Below, in pieces: positions 25,651 to 38,600 of a stretch of DNA of 64,000 nucleotides (position 1 is the stretch's first letter; each line of letters begins with the position of its first letter). A model generated the notes under the pieces. It searched no databases and had not been told where the DNA came from. It was given only the letters and a program-made list of their open reading frames with translations. The DNA comes from Dermatophagoides farinae (Eukaryota > Arthropoda > Arachnida > Sarcoptiformes > Pyroglyphidae). Where the stretch lies: assembly GCF_024713945.1 (NCBI RefSeq), contig NC_134684.1, positions 1,965,001-2,029,000 of the forward strand, given 5' to 3'. The translations under genes and the position numbers were made by a program.

Positions 25651-28600
25651 TTAAAATTTTTTTCTTTGTAAATTATGACTCGTCATTATCAATCGATTTT
25701 TCGAATGATTAATGACTTGTTCATGTTGATTGTGGTTAGTATTCTTGAGATACGTAAATGAATGATGCAATTGCTTCGATTTTTGCACTACATTAGTATT
25801 AACATTATCCTCTTCTGACGATGAAGATGATGATGTTAATTGTTCGGCAATCACACTTAAACTGGATGGTCCAGATTTGGTTTGATTCAGATTTGTTGTT
25901 TGATTGGTTTTTATAATGGGCATTTCTATCGATTCATGATGACTGCGATTGTTAGTGGATGTCGTTCGATTGGTCGTAGACAAACCATTTGATCTGTTCA
26001 GCGTATAAGATCCATTGTTTGGATTAGTATCGAATGAATATTTCATATCGGAAAAATTTGGCGATCTAATGACAAATGTCGATCTAGTGAGAGAAAAAAC
26101 TTGGTTCATTAATTTAACTTGAACTTTAAACACTCACCGACACCATAGAAAAAGACTAATGATAGCAACCATGGCGACAACGGAAGCGACAACAATAACG
26201 ACAATCAGCTCTATATGTTTGTTTTCCATATCTTTCTTTTTATTCAGACATCTATTTGTGCGAATCAATTGAAATACTCGGCTAATATCAATGTCCAATA
26301 TTTGTTCGTAATGTTCGTAAATAGTGTTTTCCTCACATTGACATTCGATTCGTAATTTTTTCTCATAATTCGTTACGTTCCAGTTACTATTACAATGACC
26401 AGAGAAATTATTCTCTTGTGGACAGGTTTTTGAACACACATCGCTACTCAATTGACATTCGTAAATGAGCAATCCATTCTGCTCGAATGAATGACCAGTA
26501 GCATTCACTAGTTGATCATATTTTTTAAAATGTATACAATCACATTCTATCGATTCTTGTGTTTCATTGGCTGAGAAATTACAAGCAGTTCCAGAATATG
26601 GTGCACATTTGTTCAAATTAATATCACATGGCTATTAGGACAAAATCAAAAAAAAATTATTTCATAAATCCAATGAATAAAATAACCTACATTTTGCCAT
26701 TGAACATTTAAATTTTCGATCGATTTCAGAATGATTGGTTCGCCACCGTAAGATGAATCAATAAAACACTGGTTGACATTTCCGTCGCGGAAAGGATTGC
26801 AATCGTTATGAAGTTGATCTGTTATGATCTTGTTCACTTCTTGTTGTTGCGATACATTATCATTTAACGTCAAAGCTACCGAACAATTCAAATAGGAATG
26901 CTGCTTGTCGATAGATATATTTGTACATTTTTCAATAACCAAATTCAAGTTAGGATATTTGGATTGTTCGACAGTTATATAACTTCTCATATAGCTTTCT
27001 ATTGAACGTTCCATTAATATGGGCAAAAGCTTCTTCAATTGTTGACGAATTAATTTAAAATTATAATCATTATTGGCTTGTTGAAAATCTTGAAATAATT
27101 GTTGAATATTGAAATCACCCATCTTTGGTCGTAGACGTTGTTTGAACTTTTCCAATGGATTCTCATTTTGATATTGTTGTTTGAGCCATTGATTGGCAAT
27201 ATTGTTAGTCCAAAGAATCGATGCTTTCAATGTTTGCCACATGAACATTAGATTCATTGAATAAACACGTGTAGAATAAGTACAACTATATAGTAATTAA
27301 TCAATTAATCAAATGAATTAATATTTTCCGCTCACTTACTTTTGTTTATTGTCGGAAATAATTGTTCCATGAGGACAGCGACAAAAATGTAACCAATCGT
27401 CATTCTTTGGCACAGAACTATGATCACCTAATGGATCACATTGGGCATTATGTGCGGCACACAAATTAATTATGGCTTGATCTTGACATTGATCCATGCA
27501 ACGAATGATAGATTCATTTTTACCGTTTTCAGATTTATGGATCAAACGTTGGCCAGGTGGACATGTACACCGGTGATACTGTACATTATTTTCATGGTCA
27601 GTCAATTGGATCAAGCATAATGCATTCTGTTGCTGACATTCATCAAGCCCATATCCACCAGGACCGCAAATAGATTTCAGTTGACAATTTTTCCCATCAG
27701 ACGATTGTTGGAAAACTAAATTGCCATCATCCAACGGGACCGAACAATCGCAACGTTTTGTCGAATTAATCTCGATCGGTTCGCGGAAGCCTGGACATTC
27801 AAAATTTTCTTCGGGAATTGGTTCACATTGATTGTCATTACTTGAAATTGCTCGGAATCCTTGATTACAAAGGCAAATATAATTCGCGTCACCTTTGAAT
27901 GAAACAAAACAAGTTCCATTCAAACCGCAAGGTTTTTCATGGCAAGCGTCTCGTTTTATACAATTTGAAGTTGCATCTTCAATATAACCAAAATTAGTAT
28001 CACATACACATTTATATCGCTCATCGGATTCTTTTCGCCATACTCGATTTTCTGGACATTTTTCGAGAAAGGGTTTGGGAACATCAGCACATCTTTTCAA
28101 CAAAAAAAAAATCAAAAGTCAATAATGTTATAATTTTCCTAAAACAATCTACAACCTTAACGATGCATTGTTCCAATATTTACTGTCAGCCTCATGTTCG
28201 CAATCACAGCGGAAACGGTGTTCATAATTCTGACATTTCAAATGTAACTTTTGGCAAATTTCATTATTAGATTTGCGACAATAATTCACATCATGACAAT
28301 ATGGTCCAATAAATCCATCAGGACATTGACAATAATAATGATTACTATTGTTGGCAGAAAAATCAACCAAACAATTTGCCGAATGTTCACAATGATTGTC
28401 ATGGCAATAGTCATCCATATCTAAATGCTTTATAAACAATTTATCAGCATTCTTCATACTATTATCGATGATACGAATTCCAATTCGTATATATTTCATG
28501 TCATAGTATGAACCTAGTTCGAACTCTAGTGATGAATTTGAGATCTTGATGGATATTTGAGTTGTAATATCTTGCATTCGATCATTCAGAACAATAGGTT

Positions 28601-31600
28601 GCCAACTAACCAATTGTGGTGATGGATTGATCACTTTGAAATTGAATTTATTTCGGATGTTCGTATGGTTTTTGCGTGAATAAGTAATCCATTCACTAAG
28701 TAGATACGATGTTCTGGGAATGGAATTTTGTAAAAAATTTTGATTGTTTCCTATGTACTCAATTATGTTTAAATCATTGGTCCAAACATTATTAGGAAAA
28801 CGCAATGGCCATAATCGTTGCATCGTATTATGTGATTTTTTTTCACCCCAACTAGGTAAATAATAATCATTCGGTTTGGTCAGATCAACAACACTTATTG
28901 AATCATCATTTAAAATTAATGCGACAATTGATGCATTTGTTTTGTTGGTGGTATCACCTAAATGAGCTGAGAAAAAAGCTTCAACGTGATCAGAATTTTG
29001 TGAGGTCCATTCATAAGAACAGATATGCGTTTTTTCGGATATCCAATTGGGTTGGTTTGTCCATAAATAGTCATCGTTGGATGACAATTTTAGACCAAAT
29101 CGATTCATACTTGACTTTGACAAATATTGCATATTAAAGCAAATGCCTTGATTTTCTAAAACCGTTCGGAAAGTAAAGTTTATAAAAGAATAGCCAGACA
29201 TCATTGTGAAGTAGATTTTATCCGAATCATTGATTGATTTTCGTAATGATACATAATCGTCCATGAAATTTCCGATCGATTTGAAATTGAAACGATATTG
29301 CTCGATTGTTGTAGCTATTGATGTAACATCGGATAAAAATTTGTGTGTTGAATCAGTATCAAAAATAAGTTTCTGTGAGGAATAGGTCCATTTCGGTTGA
29401 CAGCTAAAAAAATGATTTACATGCAAAATTTACTTCAGCTATGAATAACCAGCATTAACAAACCTTTCTTGTTTCGACCATTCCATTAAGTTTGGCCATG
29501 AACATGAACATTCAAAATGAGATGAATTTAAAGGAATACATTGGTTTTTTTCAAATGTATCGTCCAAAATGTTCTGACAAAATGACTGCCGCTGAATTCA
29601 TTATAAACAAAACAAAAAAATTGAAATCAATGCTATATCAAGAGTTGAATCTGAAATAAAACAAACCTCTATACATGGATTATGATATTGACAATGTTCA
29701 CCAAAATAATCTCGATGGCAACGACATCGGGCAGCTATGCCTAATTGATAGTCGGCATAACATTCGCCATGACCATTGCAATCGAATTCATGACATTTCA
29801 ATGGATTCAATTTAAATTCTTTTAATTCAATCTTTGAATTCTCAAATTCTATTTCTATGGCTATCTTGAATAGAAATATTTGTTGCTCATTCGTGGATAG
29901 TGCCGTTAATCTATCGAATGTTAGATAATAGTGACCATCTATGTTGGAAGATTTTCCGTTGAGCGTCAAGTTACCAAACTCAATATTAGATTTATTCATC
30001 TTGAAATAATATATTAATCCGTCGATACGTTTGGGATTTTGTCCTGCCAACCAAGGTGAAGTTTCGTATTCGAATCTAATCGAATTCAACTTGGGGGCAT
30101 AAGGGTGCCATTCAGTTTCGTATCGAAAAAGACCGGTTTTATCTATCAATTATAAACGTGATTATTATAGGCAATAAAAGAATTTAATTGCTTACCTATG
30201 ATTGTTTCAATCTCAATCGCGTCATTATTAACATTTGAATAATTTTGGTTCATTTCTTGAATGAGAGATTTCAATTCAAAATGAATAGATTCAAATTCAA
30301 TTGTGACATTTGTGTAGCTTTCCAAATAGTAGTGAATGGTGAATGAAGTCCAATTATTGAAGATTTGTTCCCAGATAGTAGAGAAAGCGAATAAATTGTC
30401 AACCAAACAGTACTGTATTGTTGAATTCTCTGCGTTCAGGATATTGTTGACGCCATAAAATGGAATCATTGATTCCGAATATTCGATGTATGCATTCAGT
30501 CTAACCATTCGGTTTCTTTCTCCAATAATTTTATAATTAATCGTTTGACAAAGATCGTATTGACTATATAAATGTTTAGTTTCCAAATCGATTGACATCA
30601 CTAATTGATTCGTATGGCTTGTTTCATTTTTACTGTACACGAATGGCATTTTGTTATATTTCTTTATAGCAAAATTAACTTTTGGTTCAATACATCTACA
30701 GTAATTTAGGATTAGATCATTACAATATAATCTTGTAGGTGATAAAGATATTCACAAGAAAATAATTACCTTTCCTTTTTGTCATCCCATATGACCATGT
30801 CATTTTTCAAACACAAACATGTTGCGCCGTTTTTCGTATTGATGCATCCACTTTTACTTTTATCGGGACATTTTTTTCGATATTCTTGATGAATGCAAAA
30901 ATCTTTGTTTTCACATCGATCACCATAAAAACCTTCTGGACAATCACAAAAAGCCGATGAATTGTTAGGATCGGATAAACAGCGGCCATTATTTTGACAT
31001 TTGAATAATTCTGTTTGGCAAGGATCACCAAATCCATGATTCAATCGCAATGATCCTTCCAAACGTGATGATGATGATTGACAATAAGATCTATAGTTTT
31101 CAATTATAAACTCCAAACGAAACAGCTGTGTTTGTGGACGTTTGACCATTTGAAAATGAACGATTTTTGAATTAAGATTCAACTGAATTGATCGAACAGA
31201 AACATCCGAACAATGACCAAGCTGTGTACAGATTTGTGCAGTAATATGGGTATTATTATCGCTGTCATAGGAATATTCAAATATTCGTGTTGAATTGAAA
31301 TTGAAATCATTGAATTGAATCCAACGCGATGATATACGCCATGTCATCAATTCATCGTTGTTGGAGAATCGACAATCTGTAGAGTGTTGTATTATATTGA
31401 TAATAATTTATACATGACATTTAATGTCTTACCCAGATTAAAGTGGATAGCATCACCATTGAAATCAAATGTTCCATAATCATCATATGAGTGAAACCAA
31501 TCCAAAGGCCAACGATTGATTAATCGATCAAATGATCTTAAAAAGTAGATAGGCGTTGTCGACCGTGAAACGTTCTGGGTTTCGACTTTTAATTCATCTT

Positions 31601-32597
31601 TATCGATAGTAGACTCGAGAAGAATGGTGTAATTTCGAGTGGAAAAATTGATAAATTCTTGTAGGCATATATGACTGGTAGTTTTGAATGAGTCCAAATT
31701 CAAAATAGTGATTGGTATGCGATACTTAGCAAGGGAGTTAATGTTCTTTTGATGGATTGAGAAAATTGGTTGCAAAAGATAGGAAATCCGGATTGTAGTA
31801 TTGAAGACTACATTGTGACTGATCGATAGACAGACATTAGTTGGTGATTGGGTGAGATTTGTTATAATATAAGTAGAATTTGGATATAGTATTCGTTCGG
31901 TTGGTGGCTGTTTTTCTGAAGAAATAATTTGGAAATCTTTGAATGCCAGAAAATAGAATCCTGAATAGTATTCGATTTGAAATTTGGATATATTTCCACA
32001 ATCTAATCGATATCGTAACGGATTCCATCGTTTTGTATAATTACTTAATCTAACAAAGTGATTACAAGTGATTGGATTCTATATTCAAATTACGAATAGT
32101 CACCTACATTGTTCTTAAATCGATACGGCCATACGGTAATGTGAGATACAAATCGTGTAATTCGACGTTACGAGCCATTGGAATTTTGACAGGAGGCTGG
32201 ACATTTTTTTCGAAAAACCAAAGCTAAAATTGAAAGAGAAAAAGATATAACTCTGCCTGGCTGTTGTTTATTAAATTAGTTTAGAATGAAATGATACCTT
32301 GAAACTTATTATACAGTTGGTCGAATTAATCATTTTATTATCGATCATCGATTCATTGATACGTAATCGAATTTTTCTCAGATTAATTAGTTGTTCAATG
32401 TGATTATCTTGGAAGTAGAAATTATTCTCTGATGATGATGGTGCTGGTGGCCATTCATTGGTGAGAATATCCCAGCCTTGATTATCAATTCGTTCGATGC
32501 CATCATCATTATCGAGTTCTTTTGATTCTAACGGTGAGAATAAAATCGTTAGAATGAAAATCGCTTCAAATAAAAACTTATTCATTTGTGTGATCAT
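25651..32597 (-). CDS. Large EGF-repeat single-pass membrane protein, unnamed
   Basis: Twelve exons (32597-32298, 32223-32108, 32049-31433, 31376-30770, 30695-30196, 30142-29667, 29591-29464, 29403-28156, 28092-27340, 27285-26691, 26631-26138, 26083-25651) join in frame into 2,088 residues. It has a signal peptide (about 1-25). Three or four 150-200-residue spacers with many N-glycosylation sites and beta-rich patterns (for example Asp-Tyr-Gly-Thr-Phe-Asp-Phe-Asn-Gly-Asp) each run into EGF-like Cys modules near 470-547, 820-870 and 1230-1331. A solid EGF-type array fills 1332-1582. A 190-residue module that may be SEA-like follows (about 1590-1780), then another Cys-rich module, a transmembrane helix (about 1918-1942) and a Ser/Thr/Asn-rich cytoplasmic tail of about 145 residues. 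The order resembles apical or matrix-anchoring receptors of the nematode MUP-4/MUA-3 kind, but this is only an architectural analogy. Function is unknown; adhesion or cuticle anchorage is a guess. Confidence 0.85.
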
Positions 32598-33498
32598 TGA
32601 ATGTTGGTGTTCAAAATCAGAATGCCATACTTATTGTCAAACGCCTAAAATTTACCGTTCACTAATCCTAGTGGCAATATATTTACGAATCCTTTTTTAC
32701 ATAGATAAACCATCTGTTTATTCGATATATAATACAACAATCTGTCTATAAATTGATCGCTAAACCATTGTTTGATTCAAAATCGATAATCGCTAATGGG
32801 AGTTTTATTACATACGTATTGTGTATCATTAATTTTATTTTTATTTTTATTTTTCAAAACAATTTATTCCGGCCATTCAAAAATGGAATAAATACCAAAA
32901 CGTTGAGTAATTGAAATTTTTTTTGTTTGTTTGTTTGTTTTGTGCAACTTTCGTAAACTTTTCTCAATTCAAAATTTTATTTTATTTTTTTTTAATGAAA
33001 TGTTTTCTAAAATCTGTGAAAACTTTTAAATCTGGCTAAATCTAATCCAAAGATGTTCTAATATATTAATACAGGTGTACTGTGTGTTTTTGTTATCGAT
33101 ATATATCGATATCTGTTTTCTAATTCTTTCTTCTTTTTTTTAGTGTTTTTTTTTTTGAAAAACTTTTGTCTTGTGATTAAGATGAGAATTGATGATAATT
33201 TTTTTTGACTCATTCATTACTCATTGTAAAGCAACCGTTTATCTGGCTATAGAAATTTTTTTTTCTAACTTTCGAATGTGCATGGATGTGTGTACGCATG
33301 TGCCGGCGCTGGATTTTTTTTTTTTTTTTGTTCGAAACGTAATAAAAACGCTCGATCTTTTTTGCTTCATTTTAGTTTTCGATTTCGATTTTGATTTTTC
33401 ATTTGGTGTGATTTTTTTTTCTGAGTATATCGACTTGAAGTTTGAAATTTACCAGATTTAAACTTTCACACATTATCTCATTCATTTTGATTTATACA
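32598..33498. promoter_or_regulatory. Divergent promoter region with paired TATCGATA octamers
   Basis: This 0.9 kb separates the start codons of two divergent genes. At 33094-33111 an 18-base perfect palindrome contains two TATCGATA octamers. In Drosophila this octamer is the DRE, bound by DREF; whether mites use it the same way is inference. A long T run follows near 33,310-33,330. Confidence 0.4.
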
Positions 33499-33844
33499 AT
33501 GAGTTCGAATCGTGGTTATCGTGGTGGTGGCGGTGGTGGGGGTGCAGGAAGTAATGGTGGTGGTGGTGGTTACCGTCAACATAGCTCAAAAGTTACTGTG
33601 CAAATGACACGTGAAAATTCTCATGTAAGTATGGATGATTAGTAAACTTCGATTTTTCCTTTTACATTTTTTTTTTTATCAAATGACTTAGGTTCATAAT
33701 GATGGAAGCCGTTGTTATCAACGTGATACTATCCAAGCAAGTGCACGTTTGCCAGTCAATCAAGCTCGTCAAATCGTATCGAATACCGGAAATAACAATG
33801 CTGGTGGTGGACGTTACATACAAGATTCTGGTTCTCGCCGTTAA
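33499..33844 (+). CDS. Small glycine-rich protein, two exons, unknown
   Basis: Exons 33499-33624 and 33692-33844 join in phase 0 (GTAAGT donor, TTAG acceptor) and encode 92 residues. The N-terminal half has two Gly tracts separated by Ala-Gly-Ser-Asn, with Arg-Gly-Tyr-Arg-Gly (RGG-like) before them. The second half is polar (Gln, Asn, Arg), including Ala-Arg-Leu-Pro-Val-Asn-Gln-Ala-Arg-Gln. There is no signal peptide, so it is probably cytosolic or nuclear; the RGG-type character would fit RNA binding but is weak evidence. The conserved splice phase and the balanced non-repetitive second exon argue that it is real. I recognise no family. Confidence 0.65.
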
Positions 33845-33958
33845 CACATCTATATAAGTTAATGGATATTGTGTTATTATCATTCATACAATAGAATTGA
33901 ATTTAATGGCAATCTCTATCTATAAGATAAAAAAATAAATTTCAAAATTTCATTGTGA

Positions 33959-34819
33959 TCACATTAGTGCTTTAACTAGAAAACTTCGAGTTATCTTTTT
34001 GTTTTCTGTTCGATTTCGACCACATTTTGTTGCTCTATTGTTCTTTTTGGTTATGGTATTCCGACTATATGAAATTGAATATGGCTGTCTTTCACCACCA
34101 GTGGTCGTCATGTTGTTATTCATTACTTTATCGGAAATGCTTGGTTCATTCTGATTCTGCACTATACGTTGACTGCCACTTACAGTCTTGCTAATGCCTC
34201 CTGTACCAGCACTAAATGAACGTGAACCAGATTGTACTCTAGATAATTTATCCACAACAAATACACTATCAACATTCGGTGTTGTGGCCAATGTAAATCG
34301 AAGTTCTGTTCGTTGTGGTTGTTGTCGTTTTCGTTTTTTTTCACTATATTTTATTTTATAAATTGCTTTACATTTTTTATAACCAACCAGACAAATAAGA
34401 ACGATAATTCCTGTAGCAACTATTGTTGAACCATAGATGATGATTGTCAATAACCATTGTCGCCAATTTGATTTGAATGCTTCACATTCAGGTGAATTAC
34501 CATTATTATCAATAGTGACTACATGTTTATCATAACATTTTGGTTGTATTCGACATGGATTTTTTCTAATAAACTTACACCATACATCATCAGCATCATT
34601 ATTCATATCCAGGCGGCAATGTTGTTGTAAACATTTACACATAAAATATTCACTACAACATTTTAATAGAATGATTGATCCAGATTGGCCAGCTATTATA
34701 TTGTTACGTTCATTATCACAGGTTACATTTAACATGGAAGCATTAACTTTGTTTACCATTTTGAAAACCATTAACAACATTATTATTATAATTGCCATAT
34801 ATCGATTTATTGATTCCAT
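33959..34819 (-). CDS. Single-exon Cys-rich type I membrane protein, unknown family
   Basis: An intronless 286-residue protein. An N-terminal hydrophobic segment (about 8-27) fits a signal peptide. A compact extracellular part of about 100 residues has roughly a dozen Cys (Thr-Cys-Asp-Asn, Lys-Cys-Cys-Ser, Met-Cys-Lys-Cys-Leu, His-Cys-Arg, Trp-Cys-Lys, Pro-Cys-Arg, Lys-Cys-Tyr and one before the membrane). A transmembrane helix lies at about 120-145. The cytoplasmic tail of about 140 residues is basic and Ser/Thr/Asn-rich. The small Cys-dense ectodomain followed by one helix is reminiscent of three-finger or TGF-beta-receptor-type ectodomains, but no kinase follows and the spacing does not let me assign it. 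It faces RIPOR head-to-head. Confidence 0.75.
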   Translation of the reverse strand: MESINRYMAIIIIMLLMVFKMVNKVNASMLNVTCDNERNNIIAGQSGSIILLKCCSEYFMCKCLQQHCRLDMNNDADDVWCKFIRKNPCRIQPKCYDKHVVTIDNNGNSPECEAFKSNWRQWLLTIIIYGSTIVATGIIVLICLVGYKKCKAIYKIKYSEKKRKRQQPQRTELRFTLATTPNVDSVFVVDKLSRVQSGSRSFSAGTGGISKTVSGSQRIVQNQNEPSISDKVMNNNMTTTGGERQPYSISYSRNTITKKNNRATKCGRNRTENKKITRSFLVKALM

Positions 34820-35401
34820 TATTATAAATCAATCAATCGGATTGAATCATAACGATTAATCTTATGCAATTGATCGTTTAATTTATAAAGTAAACCCTTA
34901 TTCCGCTCGCCCCCCCACAAAAACAAAGTAATAATTCAATTAAAGAATTATTATTGGATCGATTTTTTTTATTATTATTATTCAATATAATTCATGTATA
35001 CTACTACCCTCCACAGATGTCAGTAATGATTATTGGCCAAAAAATAATTGTCCACTGAATGTAACCTTTACTGCTAGAAGCAATGTTAAATGTTGTATAT
35101 ACCACAAAACGATCAACTATAGATTCGAAGTTTGGGCAACAAGTGGTCGACACTTTTGCTTTTGGGCATATATATTAATAATATGATCTCATTGTTCGTG
35201 CACATAATAAATAAATAAATGCATTTATTATGAACCAAATCTACTAATGTCTAACTGTCACAAGGTAAACGCATTTTTTATTTGGAACAATATCACACAC
35301 ACACAATGTAGCCCCACAAATGATCATCACATCAGCCAAAACCAGCTGTTATTTTTTTTTCAAAGAATGAATTTCTCTTACTCACTAAAGCGTAACGTGA
35401 A
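34820..35401. other. Divergent spacer before RIPOR
   Basis: About 580 bases between divergent genes. It is AT-rich with a C run near 34,910 and an AC tract near 35,300. It probably holds both promoters; no coding evidence. Confidence 0.5.
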
Positions 35402-35690
35402 ATGAAAAAAAAAATCAAAAAAACGACAACCACAACAACTACTGTCTCGTGTTTGTTTGTGTATGTATGTCTCATACATAACATTTCGGCCATAAAACGC
35501 AATCATTTCATCAATCTTTCTTGTCGCATTAATTTAAGAAAGATAGATGTGATTTTTATTATTAACGATCCACAAGTAAGTGAAAATTCAAAACATTTAC
35601 CTTAAGATTGTGATTGTTTACTGATTTTAGGATTTTGATATAATTGTGTCTATACATTTGGTTGATAACGTATCCATACGTTTGAATGTT

Positions 35691-38600
35691 ATGAAGAAAA
35701 ATCGATATTCTCAATCGGACTATGAAAAAGTGACCAAAACTAGTCATCATGGGCCATCATTTGAAGATTACTACCGGAACAAATTTTCAGATTTTTATCA
35801 TGCTCCATCATCAGCAACAACAGCAATCGTTGATGATCGACCATCAGTAATAACAGAATTATTAGTCGATAAAAGATTAAAAAAATCATCCATGTCTTCT
35901 TCAACAAACAATCGCAAGATCATGCGCCATGATAACAACGTCCATATTTCATCACAACTACAATTCGGCGGCATTGGTGGTGGTGGTGGTGGTGGTGGTT
36001 GTATGATGCCATTTCAATGTCATAATATCAATGTAGAGCAACAACAACATGATCAACAGCAGCTATATCGAACTACCACGGTGACCGATTGTCATAAAGA
36101 TGATGTTGATGATATGTGTGAAGATCATTCCATGAACATGTTGAACAAACATTCAGATCATAGAAAATTATCGCCTAACATAGTAAAAGTTCGTTCAAAA
36201 ATTATCACATTAGCCAATGAGAATACCAACAATGGTGATGAGAATAAATGTTCTACGATTACGATGAATATCAAATCATCATCATCATCACGACAACCAC
36301 TTAAAAGTAACGGTGGTGGTGGTAGTTCTACGACCAGTGGATGTTCCACACAAAGTTCATCATCATCAATATCGATGCCATCAGCATTACAATTGTTTCG
36401 TAATCAATCAGCTGCCAATATGCTCATAAAAAATGATGACCGTTTCCATTTGCAAACCAATAATAGTTTAATGGATGTAAAAGAAGTAAAAGATGAAATG
36501 TCATCACCTAATTTATCATCATGGGCATCTAGGCGTCATTGTTCGTTAACATTATCATCAGGCACATCATTATCGTCATCATCATCGATTTCGTCAAAAC
36601 CATCACCATCGATACGTACGTCTGGAACACAGTGGGAAAATGTTGGTGATTTTATTGAATCTTACGAACATAGTTTGCTGTAAGTATTGTGTTTATGATA
36701 GATTTATCTTGTATTTCCTGTCTTATATTTTCCATATTTGGTTATTGACAATTGTCATGTTTTTATAAAATAGACAATGTTTATCCAGCATTCAACAACA
36801 ATGGATTCATCAAAATTCAAATATTTCATCGACTAGTCGAATAATAGATGACAACAACCATAACAAAAATGATTGTGATGATGATGATCACAGTGCCAAC
36901 GATAGTCATGATGTTAATGACAAACAACAACATTTTCATTCAACATCATCAAATAATGGACATAATAGTTATGAAAATGGTGATTGCATCAAACATACTA
37001 ACCAAACGCTGCAACAATCATCCAACCAAAACCATGTAAATATGAGATCATGGACATCGTCACCTAATCAAGAGGACAACAACAACAGAAAACATTCTTG
37101 TTATAATGTAAATGAACCAAACATGCCTGAAAAAAATTTCACTACCGATTCCGATTCCTCATCCGCACACCAATTACAATTACGTGATTGGATTCGAATA
37201 CAATTGGCCAAAGTTGCCCATCTTCGCCAACAATACGAACATGGCAATCGATGTCAAGAAGCATTGGTTAAAATGGCCAAATTATCTACCAACAGTAGTA
37301 ATCGTTGTCGAAAAAATTGCTATCGTGAATGGCGTTCAAATGAACGAATGTTACAATCATTGGCCGCCAAATTACAATTAATGATTGGTTCGTTTGAGAT
37401 TCGCGTAGAAAACATTGAAGGTTGGGCTCGTATTTGTCCGCGGGATTATTATGAATTGGAATTTCGCCATGGACAACATAGGCAAATTTTGCGGGTTAAA
37501 ATTGTTGGTCGTCAATTGCAAAGGATATGGGACTTTGACATCAACACTGTCCGATTTCAGGCTTCTCTTCAATCGCATATTACTTGCAGAATAAGAGAAA
37601 TGAAGTCTGGCCTATGGAGATCGCTAGCAGTTTGGCCAGCCAGATATCGTTATGTCGACATTGGTACAACTTCGATTTCTCTAGCCGAACTATTACAATC
37701 AGTTGCCAAACAATGTCCCTTGTTGGTTGATTGTAACCCAAGCGGATCGCTCAAATTACGACTGAATTGTCAATGGAATCCGAATTGTCAGGATGATATT
37801 AACATTGAAATGGACAAGAAAGAATCTACCATACGTAGGTCGAGCCGTCGATTGCTATCTTCACCATTAGTTCAGTCAACTGGCCGTTTGATTCGTCGTG
37901 GTTCATGGATGACGCATTCCGAAAAATCATCGTCGATGATGAAACGAAAATGTAGTGATCAATTAGAACAACAGCAGCAACAAAGGGGGTCATTCGGTAT
38001 TAATAAAAATATTGCACGATCATTATTATCATTACCTACATTCATTTCTTCATCAGATTTAAGTGATGCCTCGGGCACACATACACTCCCTTTTCGGATT
38101 AAAGCTATTGAATCTAATCATCATAATGATGGCGTCGATGATGATGATGAGAACAATGAATGCATTTCAAGTTCAGATTCATGGCCTCATTATTCTTTAA
38201 GACCTTGCTCTCAAACATCATTTTCTCCATCTTCGTCTCAGATTGAAACGAAGAATCAATTGGAATCAATGGTAATGATGCTAAAAACATTGCAAGCCTC
38301 ATTACAAGATCATTATGGTCAATCGATTGAGATAACTCTCATGTCACAAACGGTGACACGATTGATTACCTTGTATGAACGATTGATGACAAAACTAACA
38401 AAATCTCAACCACACAATCAAGATGAGATTTCTGACGATGAACATTCAAATAATTTAAGCTCTGATAATGACAACGAATGTCTCTCTCATGATCAGCATC
38501 AGACTAACGAGTTTATTGAACAAGCTTTCGAATTTCTCGATCATTCTGACACGAGTGACCATGATAACTATAGAAGCAAAACCCGTATTCTCGCTTCATT

